From positions 1 to 16,618 of the forward strand of contig DBLC01000032.1 in assembly GCA_002297935.1 (NCBI GenBank): a DNA stretch of 16,618 bases. Reading direction: 5' to 3'. The stretch's first letter is position 1; each line of letters starts with the position of its first letter. This document shows, in pieces, positions 6,409 through 13,424 of the stretch. A model generated the notes under the pieces. The model was not told where the DNA came from. It did no database searches and was given only the letters and a program-made list of their open reading frames with translations. Source of the stretch: Dialister sp. UBA734 (GTDB taxonomy: Bacteria; Bacillota; Negativicutes; Veillonellales; Dialisteraceae). The position numbers and the translations under genes are program-made.

Positions 6409-7152
6409 ATGGAAAACGTAACAAAAACTGCTCTTGTCACCGGGGCATCCCGTGGGATTGGCAAAGCCATTGCATTGGCTTTGGCTGCCAAAGGCTATGC
6501 CGTCGCTGTGAACTATGCAGGCAGCCAGGCTGCTGCGGAAGCCGCAAAAGATGAAATCATCGCTGCTGGCGGACAGGCTTTCACCATCCAGGGCGATGTG
6601 TCCAAGTCCGAAGATGTGGATCGCATTTTCAAAACCATCAAAGAAGAATTTGGTCAGTTGGACGTACTTGTCAATAACGCAGGTATCACTCGCGATGGCC
6701 TTCTGCTTCGCATGAAAGAAGAAAACTGGGACGCTGTGATTTCCACGGACCTGAAGAGTGATTTCCTCACCACCAAAGCAGCTGCGCAGATGATGATGAG
6801 AAAGAAAAAAGGCGCTATCATCAATATCGCTTCTGTAGTAGGTATCATGGGGAACGCTGGACAGGCCAACTATGCCGCTGCCAAAGCAGGCGTTATCGGC
6901 CTCACCAAAGCCACTGCCAAAGAATTGGCTGGAAGAAATATTCGCGTCAATGCGGTCGCTCCAGGTTTCATTGCCACCGACATGACCGAAGTGATTCCAG
7001 AAAAGAATAAAGAAATGATGCTTCAGTCCATTCCGCTGGGTCGTATGGGCCTGGCTGAAGACGTTGCCAATGCAGTGTGCTTCCTTGCGTCCGAAGATGC
7101 AAGTTATATCACTGGACAAGTTTTAAAGGTAGACGGCGGGATGGTTATGTAA
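6409..7152 (+). CDS. fabG: 3-oxoacyl-ACP reductase FabG
   Basis: NADPH-dependent reduction of 3-oxoacyl-ACP to 3-hydroxyacyl-ACP. A 247-residue short-chain dehydrogenase with the cofactor loop TGASRGIG (11-18), NNAG (89-92), catalytic Ser142 in NIASVVGIMG and the YAAAK motif with Tyr155 and Lys159. The end, GQVLKVDGGMVM, is typical. AAGGAGAA at the end of fabD serves as ribosome binding site. One residue is unusual: the SDR tetrad asparagine (Asn110 in E. coli, in TNLSSVF) is aspartate here, D114 in STDLKSDF. The placement between fabD and acpP is standard for fab operons, so function is not in doubt, but the substitution may alter the proton relay. Confidence 0.96.
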   Translation: MENVTKTALVTGASRGIGKAIALALAAKGYAVAVNYAGSQAAAEAAKDEIIAAGGQAFTIQGDVSKSEDVDRIFKTIKEEFGQLDVLVNNAGITRDGLLLRMKEENWDAVISTDLKSDFLTTKAAAQMMMRKKKGAIINIASVVGIMGNAGQANYAAAKAGVIGLTKATAKELAGRNIRVNAVAPGFIATDMTEVIPEKNKEMMLQSIPLGRMGLAEDVANAVCFLASEDASYITGQVLKVDGGMVM

Positions 7153-7158
7153 TATAAT
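7130..7158 (+). promoter_or_regulatory. Candidate internal promoter for acpP
   Basis: TAGACG (7130-7135), a 17-nt spacer and a perfect TATAAT (7153-7158) lie across the end of fabG. RNA would start near 7165, just before the acpP ribosome binding site AAAGGTGG (7181-7188). A separate promoter would fit the high ACP demand. The -35 matches only 4 of 6 positions. Confidence 0.5.
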
Positions 7159-7199
7159 CTATAGGGTACAAATCATATAGAAAGGTGGTGAAACTAGAG

Positions 7200-7430
7200 A
7201 TGAGCACTTTTGACAGAGTAAAGAAAATCGTTGTTGACCAGCTGGGCGTTAGCGAAGCTGATGTTACCATCGACTCCACTTTTATCGACGACCTGGGCGC
7301 TGATTCCCTCGACATCGTTGAACTGATCATGGCATTCGAAGAAGAATTCGATATCGAAATTCCGGACGATGCTGCTGAAAAGATCAAAACTGTAAAGAAC
7401 GCTGTAGACTACATCGACAGCCAGCAGTAA
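7200..7430 (+). CDS. acpP: Acyl carrier protein AcpP
   Basis: A 76-residue acidic four-helix carrier that holds the growing acyl chain on 4'-phosphopantetheine. Ser36 in the DLGADSLDIVEL motif is the attachment site. The frame can be extended to a GTG at 7185, but that codon lies within the ribosome binding site AAAGGTGG, so ATG 7200 (MSTFDRVKK) is chosen, giving the usual ACP length. Codon choice looks strongly biased (GAC, GAA, CTG), as expected for an abundant protein. It is bracketed by a TATAAT-type promoter candidate and a 24-bp perfect palindrome after the stop, which may allow it to be made in excess of its operon partners. Confidence 0.98.
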   Translation: MSTFDRVKKIVVDQLGVSEADVTIDSTFIDDLGADSLDIVELIMAFEEEFDIEIPDDAAEKIKTVKNAVDYIDSQQ

Positions 7431-7461
7431 TTTCTAGCTTGTATAGAAATCATAAGGGAAG

Positions 7462-7485
7462 GCCGGAGAGGAATTCCTCTCCGGC
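7462..7485. promoter_or_regulatory. Perfect 24-bp palindrome after acpP (mRNA 3' hairpin)
   Basis: GCCGGAGAGGAA is followed immediately by its exact reverse complement, centred on GAATTC. In RNA this is a strong GC-rich stem with a tiny loop, 32 nt past the acpP stop. No T-tract follows on the plus strand (CAAAACC), so it is more likely a stability/processing hairpin or a Rho-type end than an intrinsic terminator. Confidence 0.7.
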
Positions 7486-7607
7486 AAAACCATATGAATA
7501 GAGTTGGCGGTATGGAAGTAGAGGCTTTAGGTGTTATTTCGTAGTGAAAAAGGTTATGCCCTTCGGGCAGGGTTAAAAGGTTATAAATGAATGTACCATT
7601 CAAATTC

Positions 7608-7683
7608 CTAGTCACTAGTCACGAGTCACTAGTCACCCAATCTCAAATCCCTAATCCCTAGCTACTAATCCCTAGTCCCTAAT
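7608..7683. repeat. Heptamer-phased repeat (CTAGTCA/CTAATCC families) between acpP and fabF
   Basis: It reads CCTAGTC-ACTAGTC-ACGAGTC-ACTAGTC followed, after a short break, by CCCTAAT-CCCTAGC-TACTAAT-CCCTAGT-CCCTAAT. These are the same two families as 851-910 and 10008-10076. They lie in a 474-bp gap without a gene; the gap also holds the acpP hairpin and the fold-back at 7757-7820. Confidence 0.85.
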
Positions 7684-7756
7684 ATATTGGAAAATATTTC
7701 AAAAAAGTGGACTACATGAAGTGATCTGTTTTTTTGAGGTATTATCCTTGAAATGT

Positions 7757-7820
7757 GTTGTTGGTTGTCAGTTGTTTGTTGGAAAATGTACTTACCAACT
7801 AACAACTGACAGCCAACAAC
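7757..7820. repeat. 26-bp-arm hairpin (AACAACT heptamer family) upstream of fabF
   Basis: The left arm (7757-7782, GTTGTTGGTTGTCAGTTGTT...) and right arm (7795-7820) pair at 24 of 26 positions with a 12-nt loop. It is the same family as 2023-2087. A-rich, not T-rich, DNA follows, so it is not a plus-strand terminator. The fabF ribosome binding site GAGGTG begins 70 nt later. Confidence 0.85.
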
Positions 7821-7904
7821 AAAAAAATTATCTAAAAATCTAACATATTGCATGGATTGTTTTATTGAATTACCAAAGATTTAATTAAGAGAGGTGCTCC
7901 TTTA

Positions 7905-9152
7905 ATGGAAAGAAGAAGAGTTGTAGTCACTGGTATGGGCGTTGTTTCCCCTGTAGGCATCGGAGTAGATGCATTTTGGGATGCCCTGTTGGCTGGCAAA
8001 TCCGGTGTAGGACCGATTACTGAATTTGATGCCACTGATTTCCCAGTTAGAATCGCAGGGGAAGTCAAAGATTTCGACGCTGTGAAATACGTAGGGGACA
8101 GAAAGACCGTCCGTCATATGGATAGAAATGCCCAGTTCGCTGTAGCTGCTGCGAAAATGGCAGTGGAAGATGCAAAACTGGATATGAGCCAGGAAGATCC
8201 GAACCGGGTCGGCACCATCATTGGTACCGGTATCGGCGGTATCGCTACCATGGAAGACACCGTAGAACGTATCGAAAAACGCGGCCCAGGCAAGGTCAAT
8301 CCATTTGCTGTACCGATGATGATTGCCAACATGGCTTCCGGTATGGTTTCCATCACCTTTGGTCTCCAGGGACCGGTTCTGACCGACGTAACCGCTTGTG
8401 CTTCCGGCAACAACGCTCTGGGTCGTGCAACCCGCATGATTCAGTGGGGCGATGCAGATGTAATGTTCGCTGGCGGTACCGAAGCGGCTGTAGCCAAGAC
8501 CCCGATGGCAGGATTTGCTGCGATGCATGCCCTGTCTTCCCGTGATTGCCCACCGGAAGAAGCTTCCTGCCCATTCGATGTTCGTCGTGATGGCTTCGTC
8601 CTCGGCGAAGGTTCCGGTGTTCTCATTCTGGAAGAACTGGAACACGCCAAGAAACGTGGTGCTCACATTTATGCCGAAGTCATCGGCTACGGCACCAATG
8701 GCGATGCCTACCATATCACTGCTCCAAGACCGGGCGGAGAACTGGCTGCTCGCTGCATGAAGAATGCCATCCAGGACGCTGGTATTTCTCCAGAAGATAT
8801 CGATTACATCAATGCCCATGGTACCTCCACCGGCCTGAACGATAAGAACGAAACCAAGGCCATCAAAGAAGTGCTGGGACAGCATGCCTATGATATCGTA
8901 GTGAACTCCACCAAATCCATGACTGGCCATCTTCTGGGCGCTGCTGGTGCCATCGAAGCGGTGGTTTGCGTACTTTCCATCGAACACAACAAAGTGCATC
9001 AGACCTTGAATCTGCAGACACCAGATCCGGAATGCGACCTGAACTATGCGAAAGAAGGCCCGGTCGATATGAAAGTGGACGTGACCATGTCTAATGCTTT
9101 CGGTTTCGGCGGTCACAATGCAGTTGTCATCATGAGGCGCTATGAAGAATGA
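7905..9152 (+). CDS. fabF: 3-oxoacyl-ACP synthase II (KAS II) FabF
   Basis: Elongating condensing enzyme, joining acyl and malonyl-ACP. The 415 residues match FabF (about 412). Catalytic residues are Cys165 in TACASGNNALG, His305 in NAHGTSTG, Lys337 in NSTKSMTG and His342 in GHLLGAAG. The N-terminus RRVVVTGMGVVSPVG and the C-terminal NAFGFGGHNA are standard. GAGGTG at 7891-7896 precedes the ATG by 8 nt. It follows a 474-nt repeat-rich gap after acpP, so it may be transcribed less than acpP. Its stop overlaps the rnc start by 4 nt (ATGA), giving translational coupling. No fabZ lies nearby; the dehydratase must be elsewhere. Confidence 0.97.
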   Translation: MERRRVVVTGMGVVSPVGIGVDAFWDALLAGKSGVGPITEFDATDFPVRIAGEVKDFDAVKYVGDRKTVRHMDRNAQFAVAAAKMAVEDAKLDMSQEDPNRVGTIIGTGIGGIATMEDTVERIEKRGPGKVNPFAVPMMIANMASGMVSITFGLQGPVLTDVTACASGNNALGRATRMIQWGDADVMFAGGTEAAVAKTPMAGFAAMHALSSRDCPPEEASCPFDVRRDGFVLGEGSGVLILEELEHAKKRGAHIYAEVIGYGTNGDAYHITAPRPGGELAARCMKNAIQDAGISPEDIDYINAHGTSTGLNDKNETKAIKEVLGQHAYDIVVNSTKSMTGHLLGAAGAIEAVVCVLSIEHNKVHQTLNLQTPDPECDLNYAKEGPVDMKVDVTMSNAFGFGGHNAVVIMRRYEE

Positions 9153-9883
9153 GTCACTCTGAAATGAGACGGAGAGATCGTCTGGCAGAAGTAGAAAAAT
9201 TTGCTGCGGAAAATGAAATTCCAGTGCAGAATGCCCAGCTTCTGAATACGGCTCTGACTCATACTTCCTATGCCAATGAACATAAGAACGAAGTCATCCA
9301 TGACAATGAACGACTGGAATTTCTAGGCGATGCCATTCTGGACCTGGTCATCGGAGAATACCTTTTCCTCCGCTTCCCGACCTGGCCGGAAGGGGAACTC
9401 ACCCGGGCGAAAGCCAGCGTGGTGTGCAAACCTTCCTGTGCAGAATGTGCCGCTAAGTTTAACGTAGGGAAATATATGCGCCTGGGGAAGGGAGAAGAAA
9501 TGTCCGGCGGACGGACACGAATCTCCATCCTGGGCGATGCCTTTGAAGCCGTCATCGGTGCCATTTACCTGGATAATAACTACGAAGTGGCAGCCCGATT
9601 CATCTTGGGGCACATGAAGAAATTCCTGGACCTGATCGACCAGGGCGACTACGACCATGACTACAAGTCTGACTTGCAAGAACTGGTGCAGTGCCACGGC
9701 GATGTAGATATCCGCTACACTGTCACCCACGACGAAGGTCCGGACCATGATAAAACCATCTGGATGGACATCACTATCAATGGGAAATACATGGGAAGCG
9801 GCATGGGCAAGAACAAAAAAGAAGCTGCTCAGAAAGCCGCCAAAGAAGCCATTGCGCGGATTCAAAAAGGCGAGAAAGTGTAA
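9149..9883 (+). CDS. rnc: Ribonuclease III
   Basis: Cuts double-stranded RNA in rRNA precursors and structured mRNAs; acts as a dimer. The 244 residues comprise an N-terminal endonuclease domain (about 12-165) with the signature NERLEFLGDAIL (53-64; Glu57, Asp61) and GDAFEAVIGAIYLD (129-142; Asp130 and Glu133), then a dsRNA-binding domain (about 172-241) ending in GKNKKEAAQKAAKEAI. The ATG overlaps the fabF stop by 4 nt and rnc is the last gene before the operon terminator. rnc next to acpP/fab genes is common in Firmicutes, usually with smc and ftsY downstream, which are absent here. The operon contains several hairpin repeats that could be its own substrates. Confidence 0.97.
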   Translation: MSHSEMRRRDRLAEVEKFAAENEIPVQNAQLLNTALTHTSYANEHKNEVIHDNERLEFLGDAILDLVIGEYLFLRFPTWPEGELTRAKASVVCKPSCAECAAKFNVGKYMRLGKGEEMSGGRTRISILGDAFEAVIGAIYLDNNYEVAARFILGHMKKFLDLIDQGDYDHDYKSDLQELVQCHGDVDIRYTVTHDEGPDHDKTIWMDITINGKYMGSGMGKNKKEAAQKAAKEAIARIQKGEKV

Positions 9884-9896
9884 TCATATGGTATAT

Positions 9897-9932
9897 AAAA
9901 AGAGAGCTATCATTGGGATGGCTCTCTTTTTT
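9897..9932 (+). terminator. Intrinsic terminator of the fab-rnc operon
   Basis: AGAGAGCTATC (9901-9911) pairs with GATGGCTCTCT (9917-9927), 11 bp with one G-U, a 5-nt loop and a T6 tract at 9927-9932. It is 17 nt past the rnc stop. Confidence 0.93.
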
Positions 9933-9935
9933 AGT

Positions 9936-10076
9936 GTAGTGAGAAGTTAGAAGTGAGAAGTGGTGGTGGCGGCGCACAACTTATAAAGCACCGCGATATA
10001 ATTTATTTGGTGACTGGTGACTGGTGACTGGTGACTGGGGGAGATAGTAGCTAGTGGCTAGGCCCTAGGGATTAGG
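9936..10076. repeat. Compound heptamer repeat (GAAGTTA, GTGACTG, CTAGTGG families)
   Basis: First comes GTGAGAA-GTTAGAA-GTGAGAA-GTGGTGG (about 9939-9966) running into GGCGGCGCACAAC, as also seen at 14076-14120. Then TGGTGAC is repeated four times (from 10008), and 10045-10076 is an exact 32-bp reverse complement of 851-882. No gene is present from 9884 to 10590. Confidence 0.85.
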
Positions 10077-10097
10077 AGATGCGGATGTAAAGGATAG

Positions 10098-10224
10098 CGT
10101 CATTTCGACCGGTCGTATTTGTGCTTGATGATAAAGAAATAATAAAACTGGATGTGTAGGAGAGTGGAGAAATCCATTTATACTTTTTCGTCATTTCGCA
10201 CAATTACAACCGGTCGAAATGACG
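10098..10224. repeat. REP/MITE-like 127-bp palindromic element
   Basis: The left arm 10098-10124 (CGTCATTTCGACCGGTCGTA...) pairs with 10198-10224 at 25 of 27 positions. The core contains GAGTGGAGAAATCC, shared with the 329-571 element and with 204-244 and 16475-16515. It is a shorter relative of the 243-bp element and has no ORF. Confidence 0.8.
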
Positions 10225-10248
10225 GAAGGGAATAGCGACAGTTGGTAT

Positions 10249-10541
10249 AGAACCTTATGAGAGCGGCAAACGTATCTAAAGTAACAAATCATATTGACGA
10301 AACAGAACCTTTTGACAGCGGTAATCATACCCAAAGCCACAAGCCACATTTACGCCAACAGAACCTTATGACAGCGTCAATGATACCAAAAGCCACAAAT
10401 CATATTGCCACTAACAGAACCCTATGAGAGCGGTAAACTTATCAAAAGTCACAAACCATATTGTCTCCAGCAGAACCTTATGACAGCGGCAATGATGCCT
10501 AAAGCCACAAACCGTATTTCCTCAAGCAGAACCTAAAGACC
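10249..10541. repeat. Tandem array of five 56-bp units plus a partial sixth
   Basis: Units start at 10249, 10304, 10360, 10416, 10472 and 10528 (55, 56, 56, 56, 56 bp). Each has a 29-bp block like AGAACCTTATGACAGCGG followed by .AATGATACC., then an 18-bp block AAAGCCACAAACCATATT, then a 9-bp segment that differs in every unit. Units 1 and 4 share a variant (GAGAGCGG.AAAC, AAGT.ACAAA) and units 2, 3 and 5 share another. 56 is not a multiple of 3 and no ORF spans it. It stops next to the metQ terminator. Confidence 0.9.
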
Positions 10542-10545
10542 ATTA

Positions 10546-10576
10546 AAAAAGACCGCTATTCTCAAGCGGTCTTTTT
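10546..10576 (-). terminator. Intrinsic terminator of metNIQ
   Basis: AGACCGCT (10550-10557) pairs with AGCGGTCT (10565-10572), extended by A/T pairs to 12 bp. A 7-nt loop and T-runs on both strands mean it can work both ways. It lies 15 nt past the metQ stop on the minus strand. Confidence 0.92.
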
Positions 10577-10590
10577 CATTAGCATACATA

Positions 10591-11430
10591 TTATTCCCAA
10601 GCTGGTTCGATGGTGCCTTTGTATTTTTCAGCAATGAACTTCTTGACGGATTCGGACTGGTAGTACTGTACGAATTTCTTGTAGGCAGGCTGGTCTTTGT
10701 CTTTATCACGAGAAGCGATGATCATTACAGCCAGTGGGGTGTCTTTGGCTTCCAGGAAGATGCCCTGGTCTTTCGGGGAGAGGCCGGAGGACATGACGTA
10801 GTTCATGGTGATGACGGAAGCGTCTACATCATCCAGGCTTCTTGGGAGCTGTGCGGCTTCCAGTTCGTTGAATTTCAGGTTCTTCGGGTTTTCTACCACG
10901 TCAGCCGGGGTGGCTTTCATGCCTACGCCTTCTTTGAGTTTGATCAGGCCCGCTTTTTCGAGGAGCTGGAGACCACGGCCTTCATTGGTGGGGTCGTTTG
11001 GAATGGAGATGGTAGCACCGTCTGGGATATCTTTTACATCTTTATACTTGTTGGAGTAGATGCCCATGCGCATGAGAATAGCTTTGCCGATGGATACCAG
11101 GTTGGTGTTGTGCTGTTTGTTGAAGTTCTTCAGGAACGGTTCGTGCTGGTAAACCACCAGGTCCAGGTCGCCGTCAGCCAGTGCCTGGTCTGGGGTGACG
11201 TAGTCAGAGAATTCTTTTACGTTGACTTTGAGGCCGTTCTTTTCTGCTTCTTTGGCAGCTGCTTCTACGACTTCTGCGTGCGGGCCAGCGGTAGCACCGA
11301 CGGTGATTTCTTTCTTTTCCTGTGGAGCAGCGGCAGCAGAGGAGGCAGGTTTTGCATCGGAACCGCAGCCGGAGATGATTGCTGCTGCGGAGAGGGCGCA
11401 AAGACCGGCGATAACAAATTTCTTTAACAT
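10591..11430 (-). CDS. metQ: Methionine ABC transporter substrate-binding lipoprotein MetQ
   Basis: Extracytoplasmic binding protein that delivers methionine to MetNI. The 279 residues begin with a lipoprotein signal: MLKK, a hydrophobic stretch 5-18, and a lipobox ending in Gly-Cys with Cys22 as lipidation site. A flexible SSAAAAPQ linker follows. The mature part shows the NlpA/MetQ landmarks ITVGATAGPHAEVVEAA, the YVTPDQALADGDLDLVVYQHEPFL segment (read in two parts: YVTPDQALADGD, then LDLVVYQHEPFL), SIPNDPTNEGRGLQLL and a C-terminal QSESVKKFIAEKYKGTIEPAW. AAGGGAAG precedes the ATG by about 12 nt. It is last in the metN-metI-metQ order and separated from metI by a 256-nt gap filled with a repeat element. 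Confidence 0.95.
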   Translation of the reverse strand: MLKKFVIAGLCALSAAAIISGCGSDAKPASSAAAAPQEKKEITVGATAGPHAEVVEAAAKEAEKNGLKVNVKEFSDYVTPDQALADGDLDLVVYQHEPFLKNFNKQHNTNLVSIGKAILMRMGIYSNKYKDVKDIPDGATISIPNDPTNEGRGLQLLEKAGLIKLKEGVGMKATPADVVENPKNLKFNELEAAQLPRSLDDVDASVITMNYVMSSGLSPKDQGIFLEAKDTPLAVMIIASRDKDKDQPAYKKFVQYYQSESVKKFIAEKYKGTIEPAWE

Positions 11431-11504
11431 AGTTAAAACTTCCCTTCTTTTATAAATTGCCGGAATCCATGTAGAGTATAGATCCGGTTGGAAACGTTTT
11501 TAGA

Positions 11505-11655
11505 GTGCGTAATGCGAAATGCGTAGTGCGTAATGGTGGAAGGGGCGCACAATTTATATAGCGCCCCAATACCCCTTTATATAATTCTTTGCGGCGCTTT
11601 CAAATTTTGTTGCGCCGCCACCTTCATTACGCACTTCGCACTACGCATTACGCAT
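11505..11655. repeat. MITE-like repeat element (GCGTAAT heptamer arms) between metI and metQ
   Basis: The left arm (11505-11540) reads GTGCGTA-ATGCGAA-ATGCGTA-GTGCGTA-ATGGTGG and the right arm (11618-11655) is its near complement ending in GCATTACGCAT. Inside are the stems GGGGCGC/GCGCCCC (11542-11566, followed by AATACCCC as in 5221-5413) and GCGGCGC/GCGCCGC (11591-11618). It would be transcribed in the metNIQ mRNA between two cistrons. Confidence 0.87.
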
Positions 11656-11686
11656 TTAAATCGATAGCGGCGTCAGCAGAAAAGAA

Positions 11687-12340
11687 TTATTTCTTATTCG
11701 CTTTCTTAGCTAGATTACTACCAATGAACTGGATGAGCTGGACCACTACGATGAGGACCAGGATGGTGGCAACCATGACGTCTGCCTGGAAGCGCTGGTA
11801 GCCGTAACGGATAGCCAGGTCGCCCAAGCCGCCGCCACCGATGGTGCCGGCCATTGCGGAGGAACCGATCAGGGTAACAACCACAACGGTGATATTTTCA
11901 ATAATGGAAGGCAGGGCTTCCGGAATGAGGACTTTCTTAATAATCTGGAAGGGGGAAGCACCCATGGATTCAGCGGCTTCGATGAGGCCGAAAGGAACTT
12001 CGCGGATGGAGGTTTCTACCATGCGGGCGGTGTAAGGAATGGCAGCGATGGTCAGTGGGACAATGGCTGCGGTGGTGCCGATGGAGGTGCCAGCGATGAT
12101 TCTTGTCAGTGGAATGATGGCTACCATCAAAATGATGAATGGAATGGAACGAATCATATTGATGAGGAACGCCAGCGGCTTATTCAGCATGGGACAGGAG
12201 AGAATCCCGTTCTTTTCGGTGACCACCAGGAGAATCCCCAGGGGAATCCCGATAACCGCTGCAATGAAGGCGGACACGCCGAGCATGTACATGGTTTCGG
12301 CGGTACTTTTGAGAAGAAGATTAGTTATTACTGGAGACAT
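11687..12340 (-). CDS. metI: Methionine ABC transporter permease MetI
   Basis: Membrane channel of the methionine importer, working as a homodimer with two MetN subunits. The 217 residues match the family. Hydrophobic spans are visible at about 20-41, 57-80, 88-108, 148-170 and 188-208. The cytoplasmic EAA loop that docks on MetN is at 121-140 (EAAESMGASPFQIIKKVLIP). A charged tail AKKANKK ends it. The start ATG lies inside the end of metN (20-nt overlap) behind GAGGTGATC, so translation is coupled. Confidence 0.95.
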   Translation of the reverse strand: MSPVITNLLLKSTAETMYMLGVSAFIAAVIGIPLGILLVVTEKNGILSCPMLNKPLAFLINMIRSIPFIILMVAIIPLTRIIAGTSIGTTAAIVPLTIAAIPYTARMVETSIREVPFGLIEAAESMGASPFQIIKKVLIPEALPSIIENITVVVVTLIGSSAMAGTIGGGGLGDLAIRYGYQRFQADVMVATILVLIVVVQLIQFIGSNLAKKANKK

Positions 12341-13358
12341 ATCCGATCACCTCGCTTGTAATTGGTAAAGACTGTAAATGGTCGAGCGCTTCTTTCATGT
12401 CTGCTTCATGACCAATGATGGTGATGATGAGGCGACCGAAGGAAACATTTTGAATGTAATCGATGGAACCATAGAGGATGGAAACGTCCAGGTTGTATTT
12501 CTTAATCAGGTTCGCAATGATTGGTTCATTGGCAACATCGCCGCGGAAGGAAAGGGACAGCACGGTCTGGTCGGTGGGCTTTTCTTTGGTGGCGTGGATG
12601 TCCATGTGAGACAGCTGTTCCGGTACTTCGGAGGACATGACAGAACCGACGAATTTCTTCAGTGTTTCTGTCTGCGGGTTGGTGAAGAGATCCACCACGG
12701 AGCCTTCTTCGATGATATGACCGTGTTCGATGACGGCCACTCGTTCAGCGATTTCTTTGATGACTTCCATCTGGTGGGTGATCATGATGATGGTGATGCC
12801 CAGTTTCTTATTGATGTCTTTCAGCAGCTGCAGAATGGATTTTACCGTTTCTGGGTCCAAGGCACTGGTGGCTTCATCGGAGAGCAGTACCGACGGATTG
12901 GAAACGATGGCTCTGGCGATGCCTACACGCTGTTTCTGACCACCGGAGAGCTGGGCCGGGTATTTGTCTTTGTATTCCGTGAGGCCTACCATTTCGAGAA
13001 TGTCATCGATGCGTTTCTTCTGTTCTGCTTTCGGCACATTGGCCAGTTCCAAAGGAAATGCCACATTGCCAGCTACGGTACGGCTGGAAAGCAGGTTGAA
13101 ATGCTGGAAAATCATGCCGATATTTTTTCGCTCGCTCCGAAGTTCTGCTTTGGATAATTTGGTCAAATCCTTGCCATTGATGAGGACTTCACCGGAAGTC
13201 GGTGGTTCGAGCATGTTGATGCAACGAACCAAAGTGGATTTGCCGGCACCGGACTGGCCTACGATACCAAAGATTTCTCCGTCTTTGATGGTGAGGCTGA
13301 TATCATCCAGTGCTTTGAATTCGCCATATATTTTTGTTATATGCTTCAGTTCAATCAT
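12321..13358 (-). CDS. metN: Methionine ABC transporter ATP-binding protein MetN
   Basis: ATPase that powers methionine (and often D-methionine) uptake. In its 345 residues are Walker A GQSGAGKST (34-42), the Q-loop Gln85 in MIFQHFNLL, the ABC signature LSGGQKQRVGIARA (137-150), Walker B VLLSDEA (157-163) and switch His195. The C-terminal NIL domain (about 265-341, LSLSFRGDVANEPIIANLI...) is the regulatory methionine-binding domain, giving trans-inhibition by internal methionine. AAGGAG stands before the ATG. It is the first cistron of metNIQ and lies downstream of a SAM riboswitch, so uptake is controlled both at RNA level (SAM) and at protein level (methionine). Confidence 0.97.
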   Translation of the reverse strand: MIELKHITKIYGEFKALDDISLTIKDGEIFGIVGQSGAGKSTLVRCINMLEPPTSGEVLINGKDLTKLSKAELRSERKNIGMIFQHFNLLSSRTVAGNVAFPLELANVPKAEQKKRIDDILEMVGLTEYKDKYPAQLSGGQKQRVGIARAIVSNPSVLLSDEATSALDPETVKSILQLLKDINKKLGITIIMITHQMEVIKEIAERVAVIEHGHIIEEGSVVDLFTNPQTETLKKFVGSVMSSEVPEQLSHMDIHATKEKPTDQTVLSLSFRGDVANEPIIANLIKKYNLDVSILYGSIDYIQNVSFGRLIITIIGHEADMKEALDHLQSLPITSEVIGYVSSNN

Positions 13359-13424
13359 TGGGAATCTCCTTATTCTTTCATGTACTTGGTGGCGAGGGTC
13401 ATTCCATCCTATTTCCTTGAAATA

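Noticed and set aside
5449..7119. 556-codon open frame on the minus strand
   Set aside because: It lies fully antisense to fabD and fabG, which have complete active-site motifs and ribosome binding sites. The translation has no recognisable domain and is His/Ser/Phe-rich as expected of an antisense shadow.
7865..7890. FapR operator upstream of fabF
   Set aside because: ATTACC and TTTAATT pieces are present, but spacing and symmetry do not fit the 17-mer found at fapR.
7902..9116. 404-codon minus-strand open frame
   Set aside because: Antisense shadow of fabF, with no domain and no ribosome binding site.
10249..10541. CRISPR array
   Set aside because: Repeats diverge between units, the variable part is only 9 bp, and there are no cas genes nearby.
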